Source: Actinomadura alba
GTDB lineage: Bacteria > Actinomycetota > Actinomycetes > Streptosporangiales > Streptosporangiaceae
Reading direction: 5' to 3'
DNA: 64,000 nucleotides
NCBI RefSeq assembly: GCF_014323705.1
Contig: NZ_JABVEC010000027.1
Location: 28,642 to 92,641, forward strand
Shown here: piece after piece, positions 32,700-40,226 of the stretch
How positions within the stretch are numbered: the first letter of the stretch is position 1
How the letters are laid out: each line of letters opens with the position of its first letter
The notes under the pieces: model-generated
Database searches by the model: none
Seen by the model: only the letters and a program-made list of their open reading frames with translations
Told to the model about the DNA's origin: nothing
Made by a program: the position numbers and the translations under genes

Positions 32700-33491
32700 A
32701 TGCACCATGTGGGGGTGACGATCTCGCGAGACGACCTCGGACGGCTCGTCACGCTGCCCGGTGAGGTCCGCCGGGTGGTGTCGCTGGTGCCGTCGCTCAC
32801 CGAGTCGGTGGCCGTCACCGCCCCGGGCGTGCTCGTGGGCGCGACCGACTGGTGCGTGCATCCGGCCGATCTCGACGTCGTACGGGTGGGCGGCACGAAG
32901 AACCCCGACGTCGAACGGATCCGGCTCCTGCGGCCCGACGTGGTGCTGGCCAACGAGGAGGAGAACCGCGCCGCGGACCTCGACGCGCTGCGCGCCGCCG
33001 GGATCGCGGTGTGGGTGACGGTGATCCGCGACCTGGGCGAGGCGCTCGTCTCGCTGCGGCGCATGCTCACCGAGGTCTGCGGGCGGCCTCATCCGCCGTG
33101 GCTGGCCGAGGCCGAGCGGGCCTGGAACCGGCCGGCGACGCGAGCCCGGTGCACCGCCGTGGTGCCGATCTGGCGGCGGCCGTGGATGGTGCTCGGCCGC
33201 GACACCTTCGCCGGAGACGTGCTCGCTCGCCTGGGCGTCGACAACCTGTTCGCCGGCCATTCCGAGCGCTACCCGAAGGTGGCGCTGAGCGACCTGCGCG
33301 CCGCCCGCCCGGACCTCGTCGTGCTGCCCGACGAGCCCTACCGCTTCACCGGTGAGGACGGCCCCGAGTGCTTTCCCGGCCTTGACGTCGCCCTGGTCAG
33401 CGGGCGCCATCTGACCTGGTACGGCCCGTCGCTCGCCGAGGCGCCGGCCATCCTGGCGCGGGCGCTGCGCGAGCCCGTACGGCAGTCGTGA
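32700..33491 (+). CDS. Cytosolic BtuF/helical-backbone metal receptor-like protein
   Basis: The approximately 263-residue protein matches class III periplasmic binding proteins for cobalamin or ferric siderophores: RRVVSLVPSLTESVA, VGATDWCVHP, VRVGGTKNPDVERI, LLRPDVVLANEEEN, and YPKVALSDLRAARPDLVVLP. Unlike BtuF it has no signal peptide or lipobox, so it is predicted to stay in the cytosol; such unlinked forms are common in actinomycetes and of unknown role. Start is uncertain: ATG 32700 or GTG 32715, neither with a good ribosome site. Confidence 0.8.
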   Translation: MHHVGVTISRDDLGRLVTLPGEVRRVVSLVPSLTESVAVTAPGVLVGATDWCVHPADLDVVRVGGTKNPDVERIRLLRPDVVLANEEENRAADLDALRAAGIAVWVTVIRDLGEALVSLRRMLTEVCGRPHPPWLAEAERAWNRPATRARCTAVVPIWRRPWMVLGRDTFAGDVLARLGVDNLFAGHSERYPKVALSDLRAARPDLVVLPDEPYRFTGEDGPECFPGLDVALVSGRHLTWYGPSLAEAPAILARALREPVRQS

Positions 33492-33540
33492 GCCGACCTG
33501 ATCCGCCACCGGTCGAGGCGACCGGTCGAGACCTCCGGGT

Positions 33541-34287
33541 TCAGTCGCGCCGCCGGCGGCGGTCCAGGAAGGCCGTCATCCGGTCATGCTTGTCCTGGTC
33601 GGTGAAGAGCACCGCCTGGGCGAGCATCTCCACGGCGGGATGTGCGGCGTCCGGGGCGTCGATGGCGAGCTTGGTCAGGCGCAGCGCGAGCGGCGCCTGG
33701 GCGGCGAGCCGGTCGCACAGTTCGTGCGCGGCGCTCATCAGGTCGGCCGGTTCCGGCACGGCGTGGACGAGCCCAGCCGAGTGCGCCTCGGCGGCGGTGA
33801 GCCTGCGGCCCGCCATGAGAATGTCCTTGGCGAGCGACTCGCCCACCAGCCGCGGCAGCCGGTAGGCCGCGCCGGCGCCGGCGACGATGCCCAGGCCGAC
33901 CTCGGGCTGGCCGAAGACGGCGCGCGGCGTGGCCAGCCGGAAGTCGCAGGCGTAGGCCAGCTCGGCGCCCCCGCCGAGCGCCCAGCCGTCGATCGCGGCG
34001 ACGGTCGGCATCGGCACCCGGCGGAGCCGCTCGAACAGCCGGAGGTTGATCCCTTCGAGCGCCTCCGCGACCCCTCGGTCGCGCAGCTCGGCGATGTCGG
34101 CGCCCCCGGCGAAGACGCCCTCCTGACCGGTCACGATCGCGAGCCGGGGGTGCTCCTCCAGCTCGGCGCACACGTCGTGCAGCGCGTCGATCATGGCCCG
34201 GTCGAGCGCGTTGCGCCGCTCCGGCCGGTTCAGCGTGACGACGAGGCGGTCCTCGCGGGTGCGGTCCAACTCGATCAGATCGCTCAT
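33541..34287 (-). CDS. Enoyl-CoA hydratase/isomerase
   Basis: The 248-residue crotonase-fold protein has LNRPERRNALDRAM, the oxyanion segments VFAGGADIAELRDRG and WALGGGAELAYACDFRLATP, and FGQPEVGLGIVAGAGAAYRLPRLVG. The first catalytic Glu position of crotonase is in PEVGLGIVAG. It hydrates trans-2-enoyl-CoA in beta-oxidation or a related pathway. The ATG overlaps the stop of the 3-hydroxyacyl-CoA dehydrogenase gene as ATGA, so the two steps are produced together. Confidence 0.92.
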   Translation of the reverse strand: MSDLIELDRTREDRLVVTLNRPERRNALDRAMIDALHDVCAELEEHPRLAIVTGQEGVFAGGADIAELRDRGVAEALEGINLRLFERLRRVPMPTVAAIDGWALGGGAELAYACDFRLATPRAVFGQPEVGLGIVAGAGAAYRLPRLVGESLAKDILMAGRRLTAAEAHSAGLVHAVPEPADLMSAAHELCDRLAAQAPLALRLTKLAIDAPDAAHPAVEMLAQAVLFTDQDKHDRMTAFLDRRRRRD

Positions 34288-35192
34288 GCGCCGTCCCTCC
34301 GCCCGGCGTCGCCGCCGACGTTCGCCGGTCCCCGGCCCTCGGTGTTCCAGTCATAGAAGCCGCGGCCGGTCTTCCGGCCCAGGTGCCCCTGCTCGACCAG
34401 GCGGACCAGCACGTCCGGCGGAGTGAACCGCGGGCCGAGCGCTTCGGTCAGGTGGCGGGCTATGTCGAGGCGCACGTCGAGCCCCACCAGGTCGGTGAGG
34501 CGCAGCGGCCCCATGGGGTGGCGGTAGCCGAGCTCCATGGCCCGGTCGATGTCGGCGGCCTCGGCGACGCCCTCCTCGAGCATCCGCATCGCCTCGAGGC
34601 CGATCGCGACGCCCAGCCGGCTCGTGGCGAAGCCCGGCGCGTCCCGCACGACGATCGACTCCTTGCCGAACGCGCCGACGAGCTCGCGGGCGGCGTCGAG
34701 CGTCTCGTCGCCGGTGCGCTCGCCCACCACGATCTCGACCAGGGGCATGGACCACACCGGGTTGAAGAAGTGCAGGCCGAGGAAGTGCTCTGGCCGTTGG
34801 AGCGTGCTGCCGAGCCCGGTCACCGACAGACCGGAGGTGTTGGTGGCGAGGATCCGCGGCCGCAGCAGCTCCATCGCGGCCAGCACCTCGCGCTTCAGGC
34901 CGAGGCGTTCGGGTACCGCCTCGATCGCCGCCCAGGGCTCTGGTGCGGTGTCCGCGATGTTCGATACGTGGGTGACGCGCGTGGGCAGGTCCTCGGCGAC
35001 GGCGGGGTCGAGGCGTCCCTTGGCGGCGGCCTTGCGCGCCGCGGCACCGATGTCGCGTACCGCCGCGACGGCTCGTGGCCGGTCCGGCTCGACCAGGGTG
35101 ACCATGTGGCCGGCCAGCGCGAGGACGTAGGCGATCCCGGTGCCCATCGTCCCGCCGCCGACCACGACCGCGCGGGGCTCGGAATCGGTCAT
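34284..35192 (-). CDS. 3-hydroxyacyl-CoA dehydrogenase family protein
   Basis: The 302-residue protein has the Rossmann start AVVVGGGTMGTGIAYVLALAG, LVEPDR with the NAD-binding acidic residue, NTSGLSVTGL, the catalytic His in GLHFFNPVWSMPLVEIV, FATSRLGVAI and YRHPMGPLRLTDLVGLD. It oxidises 3-hydroxyacyl-CoA to the 3-keto form. GGAGA precedes the ATG at 35192 by 4 bases, decisive over the longer open frame. It is coupled to the enoyl-CoA hydratase and lies 10 bases after ccdA. Confidence 0.93.
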   Translation of the reverse strand: MTDSEPRAVVVGGGTMGTGIAYVLALAGHMVTLVEPDRPRAVAAVRDIGAAARKAAAKGRLDPAVAEDLPTRVTHVSNIADTAPEPWAAIEAVPERLGLKREVLAAMELLRPRILATNTSGLSVTGLGSTLQRPEHFLGLHFFNPVWSMPLVEIVVGERTGDETLDAARELVGAFGKESIVVRDAPGFATSRLGVAIGLEAMRMLEEGVAEAADIDRAMELGYRHPMGPLRLTDLVGLDVRLDIARHLTEALGPRFTPPDVLVRLVEQGHLGRKTGRGFYDWNTEGRGPANVGGDAGRRDGA

Positions 35193-35202
35193 CCGTTCTC
35201 CT

Positions 35203-36108
35203 TCATCCCAGAGGTTCGCGGATCCCAGTATCCCTGTCGATATCCCGGTCCCGGTCGGTGGAGCCCGCCCGGCGCGCGCGGCGGGCGCGCGACAGGGCAC
35301 GCGCTCGCCGCGTTCCGGCCGCGGCGAACGCGATGACGGCGAACGCGACGGCCACCCACCCGATCCCGATCCGCTCCAGCCATCCGGAGACGGCGCCCTG
35401 CACCGCGGTCGTGGCGGCCACGACCGGGTCGTCGGCCGGCGCGCCCGAGTTGACCCGCCACTCGTACCAGCCGTAATAGGAGACATAGACGCCGGCGACC
35501 ACCAGCAGCGCTCCACTGGCCCGGGAGACATGCGGCAGCAACCGCCGTGCCCGGGCGACCGCCGCCTCGCGCGCCAGCGCGACCATCATGGACAGCAGCC
35601 CGACGACCAGCCCCATACCGGCTCCGTACGCCACGAACGCGCTGAGGCCGGCGAGCGGGTTCCCGGTTCCGGAGACGATCCCGGTGACCGCGAGGAACGG
35701 CGCCACGGTGCACGAGAGCGACGCCACCGCGTAGGAGGCGCCGTAGCCGTACAGCGCGGCGGGCGAACCGGACGGGCCGCCGGTGCGCAGCAGCGGAAGC
35801 CGCAGCACCAGCTCGTGACCGGCCAGCAGCCGGCCGCCCAGCACCGTGAGGGCGATCCCCACGACCACCGTCATCCAGGGGAGGTACGCGTGGATCGACG
35901 TCGTCAACGCCGATACCACGAGGCCGAACAGCCCGAAGACGGTGACGAACCCCGCGGTCATCAGCGCCGACAGCCGCAGTGCCCGCCAGACCCCGCCCGC
36001 TCCGGGGTCGGCGACCAGGAGCACGAGGTACGAGGGCAGCAACGCGAATCCGCAGGGGTTGAACGCCGCGACGAGGCCGGCCGCCAGCGCAAGCGCGATC
36101 TCGTCCAT
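35203..36108 (-). CDS. ccdA: CcdA-type cytochrome c biogenesis/thiol-disulfide transporter
   Basis: The 301-residue protein has about six to eight membrane helices and the two CcdA redox cysteines, one in AAFNPCGFALLPSYL and one in ASLSCTVAPFLAV. CcdA carries reducing equivalents across the membrane to extracytoplasmic thioredoxin-like proteins. Two such proteins (TlpA-like lipoproteins) lie directly upstream, so the substrate relation is clear from context. The charged C-terminal tail (RRARALSRARRARR) is cytosolic. Start ATG is 9 bases after the upstream stop. Confidence 0.92.
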   Translation of the reverse strand: MDEIALALAAGLVAAFNPCGFALLPSYLVLLVADPGAGGVWRALRLSALMTAGFVTVFGLFGLVVSALTTSIHAYLPWMTVVVGIALTVLGGRLLAGHELVLRLPLLRTGGPSGSPAALYGYGASYAVASLSCTVAPFLAVTGIVSGTGNPLAGLSAFVAYGAGMGLVVGLLSMMVALAREAAVARARRLLPHVSRASGALLVVAGVYVSYYGWYEWRVNSGAPADDPVVAATTAVQGAVSGWLERIGIGWVAVAFAVIAFAAAGTRRARALSRARRARRAGSTDRDRDIDRDTGIREPLG

Positions 36109-36117
36109 GGGGTGTAC

Positions 36118-36696
36118 CTATCCGCCCGCGAGCGCGCGCACGCGTCGTTCCAGTGCCGATTCGCTGAGCGGCCCGGAGTCGCGCGTGATGCGCCCGGCCC
36201 TGGTCATGAACACGTACGACGACTGCGAGGCCACCTCGAAGTGGGTGTAGAGCCGGCCAGTGCGGTCGTCGAGCTGGGTGATGTCCTCGGTACCGGTCCG
36301 GGAGACGAAGCGGCGCATCTGCTCCCTGCTCTTGTCCAGCCCGGCGACCCCGACGAAGGCGACCCTGTCGCCGTACCTCTCGGCGACCTCGGCGACACCC
36401 GGCCCCTCGGCGGCGCACTTGGCGCACCACGGTGCCCAGAACCAGAACACCACCGGCCGTTCGGCCAGATCCGAGCCGGTGAAGGGCCTGCCGTCCAGAG
36501 TCGTCCCCTCGAACTTCAGCCGCGCGGGCAACGCGCGCAGCCGCCCGTCTCCGGAGCTCTGCGTCGCGGATCCCTCGACCGGTCCGGGCGAAGCGGGTGC
36601 AGACCGCCCGGTCGCCGCCCCGCCGTCCGTTTCGCTGCCGCCGCAGCCGGTCGCGAGAAGAGCGGCTGCGGCCATCGTCATGGCGACCTTCTTCAT
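36118..36696 (-). CDS. TlpA/redoxin-like thiol lipoprotein, copy B
   Basis: The 192-residue protein has a lipoprotein signal with lipobox LLATGC, a Gly/Ser linker, and a thioredoxin-fold domain with active site WAPWCAKCAAEGP and ERYGDRVAFVGVAGLD. It is predicted to be anchored outside the membrane and reduced through the adjacent CcdA. It is paralogous along its whole length to the gene at 36788, with which it shares FEG-TLDGRPFTGS-LAERPVVFWFWAPWC, and is the more divergent at the C-terminus (SSYVFMTRAGR). Confidence 0.9.
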   Translation of the reverse strand: MKKVAMTMAAAALLATGCGGSETDGGAATGRSAPASPGPVEGSATQSSGDGRLRALPARLKFEGTTLDGRPFTGSDLAERPVVFWFWAPWCAKCAAEGPGVAEVAERYGDRVAFVGVAGLDKSREQMRRFVSRTGTEDITQLDDRTGRLYTHFEVASQSSYVFMTRAGRITRDSGPLSESALERRVRALAGG

Positions 36697-36787
36697 GAGG
36701 CCACGGTAATGGCAGGACCCCTTCCGAAACCTTACGGACTGAGAACCCTCGGTGTGATGACGGCGTGCACAAGGCACGGCACGGCCA

Positions 36788-37399
36788 TCATCGGCCGGTG
36801 GCGATGGCGCGCACGCGCTGTTCGAGCCCCGCCTGGCCGAGCTGCCCCGACTCGCGCGTGGCCGTGCCGTCGAGGGTCATGAACACGAACGAGGGCACGC
36901 TGCTCACCCGGAAATGCGCGAACAACCTGCCGGTGCTGTCGTCGAGCTGGGGCATGTCACCGGTGCCGACACCGGTACGGGCGACGAAGTGCCGCATCTG
37001 GTTCCGGTTGTCGCCGAGCCCGGCGACTCCGACGAAGGCGACGCGGTCGCCGTACTTCCTGACCACCGCGGCCACGTGCGGCGCCTCGGCGACGCAATTG
37101 GGACACCACGGCGCCCAGAACCAGAACACCACGGGGCGTTCGGCGAGGTTCGAGCCGGTGAACGGTCTGCCGTCCAGCGTCCTTCCCTCGAATCTCAGCT
37201 CCGGAGGCAGGCTGCGCAGCCGCCTTCCGGCGGCCCGGTCACCCGGCCGCTCCCCGGTGTCGGCCGGAACCGACGAGGCGGCTCGGGTGTGCATCGCCGG
37301 GTCCGAGCCGCCCTCGGCGCAGCCGGCGCCGAGGAACGTCGCTCCGGCCATCGCCAGGATGAGCGTGGTCGCCAGCGTGTGACACGAACTTTTCGGCAC
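36788..37399 (-). CDS. TlpA/redoxin-like thiol lipoprotein, copy A
   Basis: The 203-residue protein has lipobox FLGAGC, a linker, and a thioredoxin fold with WAPWCPNCVAEAP, the same family as the neighbour at 36118; the pair is a tandem duplication with 91 bases between. The cis-proline segment here is SSVPSFVFM, typical of TlpA; the other copy has SQSSYVFM and lacks that proline. The start GTG 37399 has no strong ribosome site. It lies first in a run leading to ccdA. Confidence 0.9.
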   Translation of the reverse strand: MPKSSCHTLATTLILAMAGATFLGAGCAEGGSDPAMHTRAASSVPADTGERPGDRAAGRRLRSLPPELRFEGRTLDGRPFTGSNLAERPVVFWFWAPWCPNCVAEAPHVAAVVRKYGDRVAFVGVAGLGDNRNQMRHFVARTGVGTGDMPQLDDSTGRLFAHFRVSSVPSFVFMTLDGTATRESGQLGQAGLEQRVRAIATGR

Positions 37400-37603
37400 G
37401 GTGAGGATCCGATCATTGTCCGGCGCGTTCGTCGTTTCCGCGCGTCAGTCGTTCTCGACGGTCACGTGACGTCGCGAGTGGTCGCGCACTGTCACGGACA
37501 TGTGAGAGGAGATGTCCCCTCCATAGGTCGTCGTCAACCGGTCTGGTCCGATCAAAACCCGAGGTGGCGGCGTTCGTGTCCGCTTTGCAGGGGGAGGTAC
37601 ACA

Positions 37604-37651
37604 ATGGCGGGCCCGGAGGGGCCGGGCCGCACGGGGAGGTACGAACTATGA
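37604..37651 (+). CDS. 15-residue upstream ORF overlapping the His-rich gene
   Basis: ATG 37604 follows GGGGGAGGT by 6 bases, a near-ideal ribosome site, and encodes MAGPEGPGRTGRYEL. Its TGA overlaps the ATG of the next gene as ATGA. Its last codons contain a second GGGGAGGTACG ribosome site serving the downstream gene. The doubled site and overlap suggest translational coupling or a leader peptide. It is too short for homology to help. Confidence 0.55.
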   Translation: MAGPEGPGRTGRYEL

Positions 37652-37962
37652 CAACTCAGGCGTCATGCACGATGAGCAGTAGCCAGCACCTCGGCCATGA
37701 TCATGCCCATGGCCCGGGATGCGGTCACGTGTCGGTGCCGCATCACGACCACATGGACTATGTGCACGACGGCCATATGCACCGGATCCACGACGACCAC
37801 GTGGACGAGTGCGAGGCCGAGGGCCACACGGAGCACCGGAGCCACACTCACCTGCACGGCGACGGATGCGGTCACGTGTCGGTGCCGCACGGCGACCACA
37901 TGGACTACATCCACGACGGGTGCCGGCACGCCGAGCACCAGGGCCACTGGGACGAGCACTGA
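37648..37962 (+). CDS. Histidine-rich metal-binding-type small protein
   Basis: The 104-residue protein has about 30 histidines and several aspartates and cysteines. Two near-identical internal units are visible: CGHVSVPHHDHMDYVHDGHM and CGHVSVPHGDHMDYIHDGCR. This composition is typical of zinc, nickel or cobalt buffering proteins. No signal peptide is present, so it is probably cytosolic. GGGGAGGT lies 8 bases before ATG 37648. No Zur or Nur box was recognised upstream. Similar actinomycete proteins exist, but their metal and role are not established to my knowledge. Confidence 0.8.
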   Translation: MTTQASCTMSSSQHLGHDHAHGPGCGHVSVPHHDHMDYVHDGHMHRIHDDHVDECEAEGHTEHRSHTHLHGDGCGHVSVPHGDHMDYIHDGCRHAEHQGHWDEH

Positions 37963-38105
37963 GCCCGAGCCGGACACCGCGCTCACCACGGCGCCGTGCC
38001 ACGGCGTCGTCTCACGGCGCCGTTGGGACGGTGAAGCCCACGGGCTGCCCTCGCAGATCACCGTAAAGTCTTCTTCGTCCGCAATAAGCCACGAGGAAGA
38101 GAGTC

Positions 38106-39095
38106 ATGAGCCCCAGCCCCTCCTTCACCGCCGACTTCACCGCCGACCAGCGTGACCGCATCGCGGGCGTGCTCACCGGCGCCGCCTGCGGCGATGCGCT
38201 CGGGGTGCCGTACGAGTTCGCGGCACTGCTCGGACCCGACGAGACGCCCGAGATGATCGGCGGTGGGCTCGGCCCGTACGAGCCGGGGGAGTGGAGCGAC
38301 GACACCCAGATGGCGCTCTGCATCGCCCAGGTCGCGGCGACCGGCGCCGATCTGCGGGAGCAGGCGGCTCTGGACGGCATCGCCCGGTGGTTCCTCAAGT
38401 GGTTCGCCGAGGGTGCGAGCGACGTGGGCATGCAGACCCGGCGGGTGCTCGCCGCGACGGCCCGCCGCGAGGGGGCGGGGGCGGGGGCGGCGATGCGGGC
38501 CGCCGCCACCGAACTGCATGCCGAGACCGGCCGGTCGGCCGGGAACGGCTCGCTCATGCGCACGGCGGTGGTCGCGGTGGCCCATCTCGACGACGTCGTG
38601 GCGATGGCCGAGGCCGCCCGCGCGGTGAGCGAGCTGACGCATTTCGACCCGCTGGCTGGTGACGCGTGCGTGCTGTGGTGCGCGGGCATCCGCCGCGCGG
38701 TGCTGGACGGCGTCTTCGACGGCGTACGGGAGGGTCTCGATCTGCTGCCGGTGGAGCGGCGCGCTCAGTGGGCGGACTGGCTGGCCGACGCCGAGACCCG
38801 GCCGCCCGGCACGTTCATCCCCAACGGGTTCGTCGTGCAGGCGCTGCAAGCGGCATGGTCGGCGGTCGTGCACACCCCGGCCGACGGTTCGCGGCACCTC
38901 GAACGGGCGCTGCACGCGGTCGTGCGGGTGGGCGATGACACCGACACGATCGCGGCGATCGCCGGCGCGCTGCTCGGAGCCCGCTGGGGGGTCTCGGCCA
39001 TTCCCGCGGAGTGGCGCGCCGCGGTGAACGGCTGGCCCGGGATGAGAGCGGCCGACCTCGAAGCGCTGTCACTGTCGGCCGCGGGCGCCGCCTGA
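38106..39095 (+). CDS. ADP-ribosylglycohydrolase family protein
   Basis: The 329-residue protein has the DraG/ARH signature: GVLTGAACGDALGVPYEF, the metal-binding GEWSDDTQMAL, AGNGSLMR, and the second metal site RVGDDTDTIAAIAGALLGARWG. Such enzymes remove ADP-ribose from proteins or nucleotides using two magnesium ions. The target is unknown; no ADP-ribosyltransferase gene is adjacent. ATG 38106 follows GAGGAAGAG. It converges on the siderophore reductase gene with 11 bases between stops. Confidence 0.93.
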   Translation: MSPSPSFTADFTADQRDRIAGVLTGAACGDALGVPYEFAALLGPDETPEMIGGGLGPYEPGEWSDDTQMALCIAQVAATGADLREQAALDGIARWFLKWFAEGASDVGMQTRRVLAATARREGAGAGAAMRAAATELHAETGRSAGNGSLMRTAVVAVAHLDDVVAMAEAARAVSELTHFDPLAGDACVLWCAGIRRAVLDGVFDGVREGLDLLPVERRAQWADWLADAETRPPGTFIPNGFVVQALQAAWSAVVHTPADGSRHLERALHAVVRVGDDTDTIAAIAGALLGARWGVSAIPAEWRAAVNGWPGMRAADLEALSLSAAGAA

Positions 39096-39106
39096 CTGCC
39101 TGAAGA

Positions 39107-39973
39107 TCACTCGGCGAGGGTGTGGGACGCTGGCCGGTCGGCCGCCTCCTCCTGTTCGACCTGGCGGTTCCATTCGGCCTTGCTCGCCCGCCACCCCTCG
39201 TCGTCGCGGCCGAAGCGCCAGTAGCCCGAGATCGACAGCCGGTCGAGCGGTACCCCGCGGTCGATCCGCAGATGCCGTCGCAGTTCCTTGACGAATCCCG
39301 CCTCGCCGTGGACGAACGCGTGCACGACGCCGGGCGGGAAGTCCAGTTCGCGTACCGCCCGCACCAGCGTGTCGCCCACCCGCGACCCGTTGCGGTGCAG
39401 CCAGACGATCTCGGCGTCGGCGGACGTTTCGAGCCGCTGCTCCTCCTGCGGACCCGACACCTCGACGAGCACCCGGGCGGGGGCACCGGCCGGCACGCGC
39501 TCGAGGGAGGCGGCGATGGCCGGCAGCGCGCTCTCGTCACCGGCGAGCAGGTGCCAATCCGCCTCCGCACGCGGCGCGTAGGCGCCGCCCGGGCCGAGGA
39601 ACATGACCTCCTCGCCCGGCTCGACCCGTGCGGCCCAGGGGCCCGCGATCCCCTTGTCGCCGTGGTGCACGAAGTCGATCGTCAGCTCCAGCGCCCGGGC
39701 GTCCCAAGACCGGACCGTGTAGGACCGGATGCGCGGCCACTGGTCGCGGGGCAGGTCACGCCGGATCACGTCCAGGTCGAACGGATCCGGATAGATCACC
39801 CCGGGCGGCGGGAACAGGAGTTTGACGTAGTGGTCGGTGTACTCGCCCGCACCGAACCCGGCGAGCTCGTCGCCGCCGATGACCAGCCGGATCATGTGCG
39901 GTGTGATCCGCTCGACCCGCCGGACCCGGCCCCGGTTCACCTTCGGCCGCTTGCGCGCCGGTTCGTTCGCCAT
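39107..39973 (-). CDS. Siderophore-interacting protein (FAD-dependent ferric-siderophore reductase)
   Basis: The 288-residue protein matches the SIP family: RVRRVERITPHMIRLVIGGD, DHYVKLLFPPPG, the FAD-binding RIRSYTVRSWD, DFVHHGDKGIAGPWA and the C-terminal AFVHGEAGFVKELRRHL and SGYWRFGRDDEGW. It reduces ferric siderophores in the cytosol to release iron. GGAGGT lies 4 bases before ATG 39973. An IdeR/DmdR-type iron box overlaps the upstream region at 40003-40020, so repression by iron is expected. Confidence 0.93.
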   Translation of the reverse strand: MANEPARKRPKVNRGRVRRVERITPHMIRLVIGGDELAGFGAGEYTDHYVKLLFPPPGVIYPDPFDLDVIRRDLPRDQWPRIRSYTVRSWDARALELTIDFVHHGDKGIAGPWAARVEPGEEVMFLGPGGAYAPRAEADWHLLAGDESALPAIAASLERVPAGAPARVLVEVSGPQEEQRLETSADAEIVWLHRNGSRVGDTLVRAVRELDFPPGVVHAFVHGEAGFVKELRRHLRIDRGVPLDRLSISGYWRFGRDDEGWRASKAEWNRQVEQEEAADRPASHTLAE

Positions 39974-40002
39974 TGGCACCTCCGCACTCCGCCCATTCGG
40001 TC

Positions 40003-40020
40003 TTAGGTAAGCCTAACTTA
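40003..40020 (-). promoter_or_regulatory. Iron box (IdeR/DmdR-type operator)
   Basis: TTAGGTAAGCCTAACTTA closely matches the actinobacterial iron-box consensus TTAGGTTAGSCTAACCTAA. It lies 30 bases upstream of the siderophore-interacting protein start, in promoter range on the minus strand. Confidence 0.75.
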
Positions 40021-40090
40021 CTGCTCCCCCGCTACGGTCGCTTTGGAGTGCTCTGGCTGGTCGTTACACCATTTTTGGTGAGTTACTGCG

Positions 40091-40109
40091 AGATAACCGG
40101 GAGTTATCT
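40091..40109. promoter_or_regulatory. Inverted repeat upstream of the P450 gene, candidate TetR operator
   Basis: AGATAAC and GTTATCT are perfect 7-base arms with 5 bases between (AGATAACCGGGAGTTATCT). It lies 118 bases upstream of the P450 start. The only regulator in the cluster is the TetR gene at 42515, whose dimer would suit such a site. Assignment is inference. Confidence 0.4.
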
Positions 40110-40226
40110 ACGCTGGCCGAATCCCTGGACGATCTCGGGACACTTACGTTAGAACAAAGCTACAGAAAACGTGCATCTGTCCCCCTTGGTCCGTCGTCGG
40201 GCCACAGCGTGCGCGTTGGAGGACCC

